Shown: positions 1-6,627 of the stretch, piece by piece | Position numbering within the stretch: the first letter of the stretch is position 1 | Layout of the letters: each line of letters starts with the position of its first letter | Source: Deltaproteobacteria bacterium | Lineage (GTDB): Bacteria; Desulfobacterota; Desulfomonilia; UBA1062 | Assembly (NCBI GenBank): GCA_015486075.1 | Contig: WFSG01000049.1 | Coordinates: 1-41,987, forward strand | Reading direction: 5' to 3' | DNA length: 41,987 nt | Position numbers and translations under genes: made by a program | The notes under the pieces: generated by a model | The model's database searches: none | The model's input: only the letters and a program-made list of their open reading frames with translations | Told to the model about the DNA's origin: nothing

Positions 1-87
1 AGGTACAAACATGAGATGCTCCCAATCCCGGCGCGGATAGAGAGTGCTCTTCGACAAGGCGTGGTGCGTGGTGCGTTTCCTGAGATC
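1..87 (+). pseudogene. Truncated 5' fragment of a DAPG-hydrolase-like cassette gene
   Basis: These 87 bases are identical to 1999-2085, codons 6 to 34 of the complete gene at 1984-2754. Identity stops abruptly at 88. The frame runs on through unrelated sequence to a stop at 121-123, so only the first part of the gene survives here and its start lies left of the window. It is most simply a second copy of the same cassette, broken by a later insertion or deletion. Perfect identity suggests a recent duplication. Confidence 0.8.
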
Positions 88-90
88 GGA

Positions 91-121
91 AAAGAAGGGG
101 TCAGGTCTCCACATTTGACAT
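91..121. repeat. REP-like sequence at the truncation point
   Basis: The stretch has a GGGGTCAGGTCT core followed by ACATTTGACA. From memory, this resembles the REP-like tails that accompany REP-associated tyrosine transposases (RAYT, IS200-like) in many Desulfobacterota and Nitrospirota genomes. No transposase gene is in the window. It starts three bases after the 87-bp duplicated gene fragment ends, which fits insertion of a small mobile sequence or a recombination scar. The family assignment is from memory only. Confidence 0.35.
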
Positions 122-197
122 AGGTTTCCATATATTTTCCTTGACGACGTATACCATGCATGGCAAAAATAGGAATAATGCAGAATAATAAAAAGAA

Positions 198-204
198 GTT
201 AGGC
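198..204 (+). other. Possible residual attC R' box
   Basis: GTTAGGC fits the integron R' consensus GTTRRRY and lies 14 bases before the first cassette gene, as in the two complete sites downstream. No matching RYYYAAC half is visible upstream. If real, it is the right half of an attC whose left half was lost with the rest of the preceding cassette. A 7-base match alone is weak evidence. Confidence 0.3.
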
Positions 205-218
205 CATGGAAGATTAAT

Positions 219-1019
219 ATGGCAAAACAACAATTCACACCTGTCTCAAAGTCAGAATTAGATCCATGGCGGGTAATTTTGGGACATTTATTTGAACTCG
301 ACAGTTACTACATTCCTAAGATCATTGACAAAACTGGAATGGTGGTAGATTGGACTCTGACAGAACGGGAAGACTACTCGCATAAATATAGGAAAGCAGC
401 GTATCGGCCGCGTATCAATGCCGTGTATGATTCGCTTTCGGAGCAAGACCGCCTCCGAGTCGCTTACATTGTAGCCTCCAAACTGGCTGATATGGGCTGT
501 GCAGATGCCCTAAACGCCAACCTCGAAGAAATAGGCTGGCGGATTGAACAAGGACGTTTAACCCCCACTAGGACAGATGTTAAGGAGCTTTTCTTTCCCA
601 AAGACACACAGCATGATGCCTATATAGAAATTAGAAAACTATTTCAGAAAGCTAAGGGTTCAATTACAGTCGTTGACCCATATATCGATAGCTCAATATT
701 CATAGTTCTGGGGACTATTTCATCGTTATCTTTAAAGGCGAGATTGCTAACCCACGAAATTCCGAGCGACTTTACTCAGGAAGCTCGTAAATTTCTTGCC
801 CAACACACCAATTTTACTCTTCAAGCTCGAAAGTCCAAAGAATTCCACGACCGATTTGTTATAATCGACGATGATGAATGCTGGCATGTGGGTTGTTCGA
901 TTAAAGACGCTGGTAACAAGGCCTTCATGTTGAGTAAGATAGAGGACAACGTAAATAGAGAGGCATTAATTACTCAACTCGATAAGAGCTGGGCAAAGGC
1001 TGAAATAATAAATTTATAA
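219..1019 (+). CDS. PLD-like (HxD-type) protein in an integron cassette
   Basis: The product is 266 residues. The N-terminal 120 residues are mostly helical with no domain I can name. The C-terminal half looks like a single phospholipase-D-type fold: a core strand VVDPY at 151-155, then H210-D211-R212 followed by FVIIDD, and GCSIKDAG at 225-232. Classical PLD has HxK with a downstream D or N; here the Lys is replaced by Arg (HDR). That variant occurs in proteins linked to abortive infection and other defence genes, as I recall, so nuclease or phosphodiesterase activity is plausible but unproven. There is no signal peptide. The ATG has GGAAGA seven bases upstream. An attC site follows four bases after the stop. 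The gene is the first intact cassette of the array. Confidence 0.8.
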   Translation: MAKQQFTPVSKSELDPWRVILGHLFELDSYYIPKIIDKTGMVVDWTLTEREDYSHKYRKAAYRPRINAVYDSLSEQDRLRVAYIVASKLADMGCADALNANLEEIGWRIEQGRLTPTRTDVKELFFPKDTQHDAYIEIRKLFQKAKGSITVVDPYIDSSIFIVLGTISSLSLKARLLTHEIPSDFTQEARKFLAQHTNFTLQARKSKEFHDRFVIIDDDECWHVGCSIKDAGNKAFMLSKIEDNVNREALITQLDKSWAKAEIINL

Positions 1020-1023
1020 AAGG

Positions 1024-1080
1024 GCCTAACAATGCATTCCAGCGGACGGTTAACCCCGCCGCTGAATTTAGTCGTTAGCC
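1024..1080 (+). other. attC recombination site 1
   Basis: GCCTAAC at 1024-1030 matches the R'' consensus RYYYAAC and GTTAGCC at 1074-1080 matches R' GTTRRRY. Between them, CCAGCGG (1039-1045) and CCGCTGA (1058-1064) can pair, giving the imperfect folded hairpin typical of attC, with a short central loop. At 57 bases it is in the usual size range for short attC sites. It sits between the stop of the PLD-like gene and the next gene, as expected for a cassette boundary. Confidence 0.85.
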
Positions 1081-1093
1081 TATAAGGATCAAC

Positions 1094-1894
1094 ATGCTGA
1101 CAAATTTAGACAAGTACAAAAGTGATCTCGATTCATTGATCAAACTCGGTAGAACAATGGAGTTAGATCTTACTTTTAGACACTTAGAGGAAGAAGACCA
1201 GTTGTCTGCGGAAGAAAAGAAGACCTTTAGGAAATTCAAAGGTTCTTTTGAAAAGCACTATCAACGCTGGTATACAGAATCCACAGCAATAGTTAGGCAA
1301 TTGCTCCCCAACAGACTCATAGAGTTTGAACAACTCTACAAGGGCGATGGCAAGAGAAAAGAGATTAACAGTACTACCTACAATGTGCAGGATTGGCTTA
1401 ATGGCATTCGCGCTGGATTAAATAACTTTACGGGAGAGAAATATTACAATGATTTTGCAGTGGTATCGATGCGATTCCATACGCAATTAGAGATACTAAA
1501 ATCCGTCAAAGCTCGTTTTGAAAGTTCTCTATTTGATATCCGTCAAGTTGTACAAGCGGACCTGTTTGATTCAGAGCTTGATGCGGCAGGGGAACTAATA
1601 AAGCATGGTTTTCTGCGAGCTGCTGGAGCAATTGCTGGCGTTATTTTAGAAAAACATCTCGCGCAAGTTGCAGATAACCATAATATTAAAACTCGAAAGA
1701 AACACCCAACAATAAGCGATTTCAATGACCTACTCAAGAACGGTGGCATTCTTGATGTTCCTTCATGGCGTCAAATACAAAGGTTAGGAGACATCCGAAA
1801 TCTGTGTGATCACAACAAAGATAGAGAACCGACGAAAGAAGAAGTTGAAGAGCTTGTGGAAGGAGTAGATAAGCTTACAAAAACATTATTTTAA
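1094..1894 (+). CDS. HEPN-domain protein in an integron cassette
   Basis: The product is 266 residues and mostly helical. The C-terminal third (about 155-266) has the layout of a HEPN domain and ends with R235-N-L-C-D-H240, an Rx4H motif that forms the RNase active site in HEPN toxins and effectors. The first 150 residues are charged helices without a recognised domain. HEPN RNases occur in toxin-antitoxin, abortive-infection and CRISPR-associated systems. In a cassette with no obvious antitoxin partner, a solitary defence or toxin role is an inference. AAGGATC precedes the ATG. The stop lies three bases before attC 2, so gene and site form one cassette. There is no signal peptide or membrane segment. 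Confidence 0.75.
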   Translation: MLTNLDKYKSDLDSLIKLGRTMELDLTFRHLEEEDQLSAEEKKTFRKFKGSFEKHYQRWYTESTAIVRQLLPNRLIEFEQLYKGDGKRKEINSTTYNVQDWLNGIRAGLNNFTGEKYYNDFAVVSMRFHTQLEILKSVKARFESSLFDIRQVVQADLFDSELDAAGELIKHGFLRAAGAIAGVILEKHLAQVADNHNIKTRKKHPTISDFNDLLKNGGILDVPSWRQIQRLGDIRNLCDHNKDREPTKEEVEELVEGVDKLTKTLF

Positions 1895-1897
1895 AAA

Positions 1898-1957
1898 GGC
1901 TAACAAGCACATCCAGGCGACGGCAAAAAAAGCCGCGCCTGATGTTTGTCGTTAGCC
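1898..1957 (+). other. attC recombination site 2
   Basis: GGCTAAC at 1898-1904 is the R'' box and GTTAGCC at 1951-1957 is the R' box. Inside, ATCCAGGCG and CGCCTGAT pair around ACGGC and GCCG arms with an A-rich tip. The two outer boxes are complementary to each other (GGCTAAC/GTTAGCC). The 60-base length and paired inner arms are typical of attC. It separates the HEPN cassette from the DAPG-hydrolase-like cassette. Confidence 0.87.
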
Positions 1958-1983
1958 GCCAATGAAGAGTGAGAGGAATCACA

Positions 1984-2754
1984 ATGAAAAATTTAGAGAG
2001 GTACAAACATGAGATGCTCCCAATCCCGGCGCGGATAGAGAGTGCTCTTCGACAAGGCGTGGTGCGTGGTGCGTTTCCTGAGATCACGTGCGCTTCTCAG
2101 GTTTTTGCAGAATGGGGCCAGTACTCTGATCGTGTCATTCGTGCCGAAACCGGCCATATCATGGTGGCATGTACCACGGATTTACCTGGCGTTACCCCCC
2201 AAATGATCGACTGGTGGTTTGGCTGGCACTTGCTGGAGTCAGAGCGCTATAGGCTTTGGCATCCGTTAGCTCATGTTCGAGCGCGAGTTAAGGAAGACCG
2301 CTCGAAATTGGGTAGTAATCGCAGGAGATACATAGGGAATGTGTCATATGTTGATGAGTACATTGGAAAGAAGTTAATGCATCTTGCAATCGCGTTTTTT
2401 GATCCAGAGGAAATTGGGCTAAGTCACGTCTATGAGGCAAGTGCAACGGCCATTTGCGCCAGAACGTCAGATCGGGTCTTGAACGTAGACGCAGGGCACT
2501 TGGTCCACTTGGTGTCCCCAACCAGTACGGGTAGTGAGATGAAAAGTGTGTTCTGGCTTGGCGACCTCAACCCGAAATGGCCTTTAGTTGGTGCGCTGAT
2601 AAAGCCGGTGCTGAACACGGAAACTATCCGTAAGTTTTTTGTTACCAACAGCATGGCAACTGACCTGCTTCGACATTGTGCAGAAGAAATGAACCATCTC
2701 CCACGATTCTTACCAGCGTTATACCAGGAGATTGGCGAACGGTATGTGGGCTAA
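1984..2754 (+). CDS. 2,4-diacetylphloroglucinol hydrolase-like protein (PhlG fold)
   Basis: The product is 256 residues. It carries hallmarks of the DAPG hydrolase (PhlG) family: W77-WFGWH82 and YRLWHP ending near H93 in the first half, and H231-C-A-E-E235 near the C-terminus, matching the HxxxE zinc ligands of PhlG. PhlG cleaves a carbon-carbon bond of the antibiotic 2,4-diacetylphloroglucinol; the wider family acts on other acyl-phenolic compounds, so the substrate here is open. The ATG at 1984 is preferred over an in-frame GTG at 1969, because GAGAGGA lies seven bases before it. The TAA stop overlaps attC 3. The first 87 bases from codon 6 are duplicated exactly at the left edge of the window. 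Confidence 0.8.
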   Translation: MKNLERYKHEMLPIPARIESALRQGVVRGAFPEITCASQVFAEWGQYSDRVIRAETGHIMVACTTDLPGVTPQMIDWWFGWHLLESERYRLWHPLAHVRARVKEDRSKLGSNRRRYIGNVSYVDEYIGKKLMHLAIAFFDPEEIGLSHVYEASATAICARTSDRVLNVDAGHLVHLVSPTSTGSEMKSVFWLGDLNPKWPLVGALIKPVLNTETIRKFFVTNSMATDLLRHCAEEMNHLPRFLPALYQEIGERYVG

Positions 2755-2796
2755 CCATTCGCTGCAGGCGCGACGGCCTGAGCTCAAACGCTATAC
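2749..2796 (+). other. attC recombination site 3, degenerate R' box
   Basis: GGCTAAC at 2749-2755 is a good R'' box and overlaps the stop codon of the preceding gene. GCTGCAGG and CCTGAGC form the inner arms. The expected R' box at 2790-2796 reads GCTATAC, two mismatches from GTTRRRY. The site is therefore decayed and may no longer recombine. It marks the right end of the recognisable array. Confidence 0.6.
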
Positions 2797-3053
2797 ATCG
2801 AGAAATTAAGATGGTTGGTACAAATATGATATTATTACAGGGGGACAAAAGATAAAAGAAAACATTAATCAATTGCGTTTAGCACACCAATTTGTAGGAA
2901 ATAGGCAAAAGGTAAAGTAAAATTTAAAGAAAAGGATATTAATTAAGGAAGACATCGCAAACAATATGGATGATCTTACAAGAACAGATATTCAACATCT
3001 CATCCAGAGTTAAGTGTATCATCCCCCTATTCGGTCTCTAGGGGTATCTAGAG
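2797..3053. other. AT-rich junction without a recognised gene
   Basis: No convincing gene is present. A 15-codon ORF at 2966-3013 extends upstream without a start as an open frame from 2921, reading like the tail of a charged helical protein, so it may be a gene remnant. At 3020-3045 an imperfect hairpin (CCCCTA paired with TAGGGG) sits just downstream of the minus-strand carbonic-anhydrase-like gene but lacks a U-run. Confidence 0.45.
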
Positions 3054-3581
3054 TCAAGCATCTTCATCTATTCTCTTGAAACCATTTATGTATTTAGCTG
3101 CAAGATCCACGTAAAGTTGCTTCCCAGAGATCATATATTCCCGATGTCGACGGGAAAGATCTGCCTTGTGGGTAGCAGGAATGCCGGCATATATCTTATA
3201 ATCAGGAATGATCTGACCCTTCTTGACCAAAGAGTGCTCAGCAATGATAGACCACATTCCAACCACTGAGTTATCACTTACGGTGGAATGCATGCCTATG
3301 ACAGCAAAATCTCTGATGGTGGCGTTATGTATTACTGCCCCATGGCCAATAGTAACCCTTTTGCCTATCTGTACCATGTCCGCACAGTGTATAACCACCC
3401 CGTCCTCCACCGCAGTTTCATCAGCGATGATAATTGTGCCAAGGTCCCCTCTAATGATAGCCCCGGGCCCGATCCAGCAATTTTCTCCTATCTTCACATC
3501 CCCTATGATCTCAGCACTTGGCGCAATCCATGTACCTTCACCTATTATTGGCACCTTGCCATTTAACCTATAGACTGTCAT
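3054..3581 (-). CDS. Gamma-carbonic-anhydrase-like hexapeptide-repeat protein
   Basis: The product is 175 residues. It is a left-handed beta-helix of hexapeptide repeats (IIGDVKIGENCWIGPGAIIR and following turns) with a C-terminal helix, the YrdA/PaaY/gamma-carbonic-anhydrase group. His65, His80 and His85 (VIHC, GHG, VIHN) match the three zinc ligands of the family. Likely roles are CO2/bicarbonate interconversion or, as in PaaY, thioester hydrolysis; the sequence cannot decide. The ATG has GGAGGG upstream. It stands alone, with the cassette array downstream and a long gene-poor stretch upstream. Confidence 0.88.
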   Translation of the reverse strand: MTVYRLNGKVPIIGEGTWIAPSAEIIGDVKIGENCWIGPGAIIRGDLGTIIIADETAVEDGVVIHCADMVQIGKRVTIGHGAVIHNATIRDFAVIGMHSTVSDNSVVGMWSIIAEHSLVKKGQIIPDYKIYAGIPATHKADLSRRHREYMISGKQLYVDLAAKYINGFKRIDEDA

Positions 3582-3974
3582 ATCACCCTCCGTTCTGCAG
3601 GGATCTCCAAGGTAAAGAGAATAAGATGATTATCACCTCTACCCCAAATAGTTCCAATCATTAACTTGGGTCAAGGCAAATCAATTGGTAGTCCCTCTCT
3701 CCCCATAGCCATAATCCTTACAAAGGGGATACGATGTTCGTTCCGAGCTCCAAATTATAATGTCTTTACTGTTGACTCTGGCAAGCTCTTTATGACACTT
3801 TTATCTATATAAATAGTCGTTTTTGGCTTTTAAACGTCTGAAATAGCTAAATCTAGTTAACATAACTACTATTGATGTTAACCCTGTATCTCAAGTAAAA
3901 GCCGAGACACGCCTAGTAGATGCCGCATATCCCATTATCGTCTACATTTGCTATCCCTGCACAATCTCGAGCAC
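3582..3974. other. Gene-poor region upstream of the carbonic-anhydrase-like gene
   Basis: No coding region is evident in these bases. The region is AT-rich toward its right half and holds the GTTAACAT dyad described separately. Promoters for the minus-strand gene at 3054-3581 and for a possible small plus-strand unit would have to lie here, but no strong -35/-10 pair stands out. Confidence 0.5.
3856..3882. promoter_or_regulatory. Perfect 8-bp dyad, candidate operator
   Basis: GTTAACAT at 3856-3863 and ATGTTAAC at 3875-3882 are exact inverted repeats with an 11-base spacer. The size and spacing suit a dimeric regulator bound on one DNA face. It lies about 275 bases upstream of the minus-strand gene and about 100 upstream of the possible small plus-strand unit. 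The regulator is unknown. Confidence 0.35.
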
Positions 3975-3991
3975 AGGTGACGCATGTCACT
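3975..3991. promoter_or_regulatory. CRP/FNR-family-like site
   Basis: The sequence GGTGA-N6-TCACT is a dyad that matches eight of ten positions of the CRP half-sites TGTGA-N6-TCACA. It is followed at once by TATATTAT, which could be a -10 element for plus-strand transcription. It also overlaps a possible ribosome-binding site and ATG at 3984, so it cannot serve both uses in one transcript. A chance match cannot be excluded. Confidence 0.3.
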
Positions 3992-4137
3992 TATATATTA
4001 TCTGCTGGCCGAGTTTCTCATTAAAAAACCTTAAGGAAAGGAAGGACGACCTCGAAAGGATGAAAATACTGGACGTGGTAAACCATGCATACCAGAAGCT
4101 TGATAAACTCTTGAGCAATGCAGAAAACAAAAGCTGA
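3984..4137 (+). pseudogene. Possible small protein gene broken by a one-base shift
   Basis: An ATG at 3984 with AGGTGA before it opens a 16-codon frame (MSLIYYLLAEFLIKKP) that stops at 4032-4034. Within the run of six A at 4023-4028, dropping one base joins it to the frame that continues LKERKDDLERMKILD and ends at the TGA at 4135-4137. The joined product would be about 50 residues, hydrophobic then charged and helical. Either a frameshifted remnant, a homopolymer error, or chance. No family is recognised. The downstream part could start alone at ATG 4060, giving 25 residues. Confidence 0.3.
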
Positions 4138-4231
4138 ATGAATCGAGAAAAAACTGAAAACGCGAACAAACTGGACAGTAATGCGCATGAAGCCCGATGA
4201 ATTCATGGTGAAGCCGGTAAAGAAAAGGCTC

Positions 4232-4266
4232 AAGAAAAGGGCCTTCATAATGAAGGCCCTTTTCTT
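4232..4266. terminator. Bidirectional intrinsic terminator
   Basis: A perfect 16-bp stem, 4232-4247 paired with 4251-4266, closes on a three-base loop. The core is GGGCCTTCA/TGAAGGCCC and the arms are A-rich and T-rich, so it reads as a rho-independent terminator in both directions (TTTTCTTTCTT on plus, a T-rich tail on minus). On the minus strand it lies 40 bases after the barrel gene. On the plus strand it would end a transcript from the 3975-4137 area. Confidence 0.85.
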
Positions 4267-4305
4267 TCTTATGAGAGCTCAATTGTAAAGGAGATCACCA
4301 AGTCC

Positions 4306-4740
4306 TTAGAATCTCTTCATTAGTCCTATGCTCAGGATCTTTACCTTGCCATCTGTGTCCTCTCCCAGGTATGCCTTGTCGTCGTCGTACCAGCGGTAGA
4401 CAAAGGAAGAGCTCAAGGTGATATCCTTACGCACATCCCAGTCAAAGCCAGCACTTGCACTTAGCTGATCTATTCTCAGGTCTGACCAGTCTCCAGAACC
4501 CGTGAAATTAGTGTTATTATAAGCTGCTACCCAGCTGTAAGGATCTTGAGACGTGGGATAATAATTGGGATAAAAGTTATTTCCGAAGTATGGATCATCC
4601 ACGGTCGCCACAGAGTGGTTAAAGGTAAAATCAGCAAATATCTTTACTGTATCCTTCGGGGTGTAGTTCAAAGACATGTAAAGCACGTGGTTATCAATCT
4701 CATATTTAACGTCATCTGCACGCGAGCCAACCTGGCCCAC
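4306..4740 (-). CDS. C-terminal part of the MtrB-like outer-membrane barrel
   Basis: These 144 codons are in the same frame as the 617-codon ORF upstream and are separated from it only by one UGA and five sense codons. They show alternating beta-strand patterns (ADFTFNHSV, SASAGFDWDV, TLSSSFVYRWY) and end in Phe, the usual signal of an outer-membrane barrel for BAM recognition. It is thus the last strands of the MtrB-type barrel, not an independent gene. It would be made only by readthrough or recoding of the UGA. The ATG shown is just the first Met after the stop and has no good ribosome-binding site. A bidirectional terminator follows. Confidence 0.75.
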   Translation of the reverse strand: MGQVGSRADDVKYEIDNHVLYMSLNYTPKDTVKIFADFTFNHSVATVDDPYFGNNFYPNYYPTSQDPYSWVAAYNNTNFTGSGDWSDLRIDQLSASAGFDWDVRKDITLSSSFVYRWYDDDKAYLGEDTDGKVKILSIGLMKRF

Positions 4741-4758
4741 AAAGCTATGGCCTGCTCA
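4724..4758 (-). other. In-frame UGA with a SECIS-like hairpin
   Basis: The UGA is at 4758-4756 on the minus strand. Seventeen bases later a 6-bp stem GGGCCA/TGGCTC (4738-4733 with 4729-4724, one G-U pair) closes on the loop GGT. As I recall the published bacterial SECIS model, it asks for a G in the first two loop bases, a stem of at least four pairs and 16-37 bases from UGA to loop; here it is 23. Such hairpins also occur by chance, so a nonsense mutation or a sequence error remains possible. Confidence 0.35.
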
Positions 4759-6609
4759 CCCGCCGAACAGGTTTGCACAGTAATATGTTTCATACTTGGC
4801 CTTTTGATAATCATACCCAGATGTTATGTAGACCTTCTGTACAGGCATAACCCACAGGTTTAGGCCTGCCTGGTAGGTGTTGTTATGCCAGCCATTGTCA
4901 GTATTGTTATTATCCTCGTGTGTGTATTGAACATTGAGGTTAGTGGATAACCATGCCTTTGGGGTCCATGTGGTGGAAAGCTTTAACTTATGGTGGTTCT
5001 CTGGGACGTTTGAGGCATCATTGGTCCTGTAAGCATTTCTGAATATCATGTAGTAAGGCGTAGGAATGGGCATACTGGAATCTATGGATGGGTCTGTACC
5101 AGGTCCATTGATGTTGTAGCCCTCTCCGTAACATATACCATGCCAGTTCTGGAACGGTGAATTAGCGTGATAAAATTCATAAGATAACCTGCCAATAAGC
5201 GTGTTGAATGTCCTGGCATTCAAGGCTAGTTTGAATATGTTGTAAGTAGTAGTTGCATCGCCTAAATACCTGTCATCTGCCAAGGCTGTGTTAAAGTAAT
5301 CTTTATAGTAATCGGTATCCCTCTCCACTCTCTTGAGTGTGTATCCTCCTATCAGGTTATAGCGAGGAGCTATATTATAGTTAAAATCCAGGCCTGTTTC
5401 TGTGACTACCCTGCTCATCGCTGATTTCCTATCGTAGTTCCAATAACTCACTGGGAGGCCACCGTAGCCAGGGCCAGAGACCGATGTATCAGCGGAGATA
5501 TTAACGACATTGTAGCTATCTAGGTCCACTATCACATCTTCATTATCAATATTGTAGTATTTAAAGTGACCGGTAAGACTGAGCCTGTTGTTCAGGAGCA
5601 ACGTGGTGAGCCTAGCAAAATAGGTATCCATGTTGTAGCTGTTGTCCGTAGTGTTGTTAACCACCCTTGAATACACATAGCTACTATAGAATGTTGAATG
5701 GTGAGGTAGGTTTACTCTGGCCTTAAGCGAATCCATGTGTTTCTGAACCCCGGGTGTCTCGCCAAACTGGGAAACAGAATTGTCGTATAGAAGCCTACTT
5801 CTAAAGGCAGGATTATCACCCTCAACACCATCGAAGCTGTGGTAATTTGCCACGGCCTTATTATCGAAATCCCTCTCTGTGTGGAAATAACTTGCCGTAA
5901 CAATGCCATACTTTAGTGTACCACCCACCCTGACATCCGTGGTTTTTTCATCGACGCGAAGACCTGTACCAATGACATGGCAGGCAGCGCATTTTCCAGC
6001 CATAAATGTATGCTGTCTCCAGCCCTTCCGTACCTCCTGGCGGATATTTACTTCTGGTATAACATAAGGAAACGATGGGGCCTGGAACTCAGTGTCCCAC
6101 TTGTGCTCTGCCCTGTGTATCTGGTAATCCCTCCCTGTGTCCAGGTCCGTGTGTTCGGCCCTCTGTGCACCTATCAAATTATATTCGGAACCGTTCCAGA
6201 CCCAGGCAAAGGGATTAACAGCTGTATACCCATCCGTTGTTTTATCCTTGTTTGCAAAGAGACTATCATGCCTAGTCCTATGGATAAAACTGTTATAGGA
6301 ATAATTACTCCTTATCATGCGGGCATAGTCTATATAACCTGACCACTCTTTATCGTGCGTATCATAGTAGTACATGTGCCCACCAAAGAGCAGGTCCCCC
6401 ATTATTGCATCAAAGTCCACACCACCGTCCGGCCCGGAAGAGAGGGTCTCATACTCACCAACCTTGGTCTTGTCATCTGCATGGCCAACAAAATGGTAAC
6501 CCGTCTTCACGCTGCATTTGAATGTGGTCTTGGTCTCTTCTGCACTCGCTACTCCTACTGTCACAAAGAAGGAGATAATCAGAAACCATATCCATTTGCA
6601 TCCCTTCAT
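4756..6609 (-). CDS. MtrB/PioB-family outer-membrane beta-barrel, ends at an in-frame UGA
   Basis: The 617-residue ORF has a signal peptide (about 1-23, cleaved after VASA) and then dozens of alternating beta-strands rich in Tyr and Trp. With the C-terminal part it totals about 767 positions, a normal size for MtrB-type porins, which sheathe a decahaem cytochrome and carry electrons across the outer membrane. Unusually, residues 207-211 read CAACH, a haem c motif, inside the N-terminal region. The residue before the UGA stretch, C611, lies seven positions from the stop codon. The gene starts 18 bases after the decahaem cytochrome gene, with AAGGGGGG upstream of its ATG, so the two form one operon. 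No MtrC-like surface cytochrome follows. Confidence 0.83.
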   Translation of the reverse strand: MKGCKWIWFLIISFFVTVGVASAEETKTTFKCSVKTGYHFVGHADDKTKVGEYETLSSGPDGGVDFDAIMGDLLFGGHMYYYDTHDKEWSGYIDYARMIRSNYSYNSFIHRTRHDSLFANKDKTTDGYTAVNPFAWVWNGSEYNLIGAQRAEHTDLDTGRDYQIHRAEHKWDTEFQAPSFPYVIPEVNIRQEVRKGWRQHTFMAGKCAACHVIGTGLRVDEKTTDVRVGGTLKYGIVTASYFHTERDFDNKAVANYHSFDGVEGDNPAFRSRLLYDNSVSQFGETPGVQKHMDSLKARVNLPHHSTFYSSYVYSRVVNNTTDNSYNMDTYFARLTTLLLNNRLSLTGHFKYYNIDNEDVIVDLDSYNVVNISADTSVSGPGYGGLPVSYWNYDRKSAMSRVVTETGLDFNYNIAPRYNLIGGYTLKRVERDTDYYKDYFNTALADDRYLGDATTTYNIFKLALNARTFNTLIGRLSYEFYHANSPFQNWHGICYGEGYNINGPGTDPSIDSSMPIPTPYYMIFRNAYRTNDASNVPENHHKLKLSTTWTPKAWLSTNLNVQYTHEDNNNTDNGWHNNTYQAGLNLWVMPVQKVYITSGYDYQKAKYETYYCANLFGG

Positions 6610-6627
6610 ACCCTCTTCCCCCCTTCT

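Noticed and set aside
4060-4137. Independent 25-codon gene
   Set aside because: It reads better as the tail of the frame-shifted unit starting at 3984. There is no strong evidence that the short ORF is translated alone.
4546-4863. Plus-strand ORF of 105 codons across the in-frame UGA
   Set aside because: It is antisense to the barrel gene, with no coding signature or ribosome-binding site.
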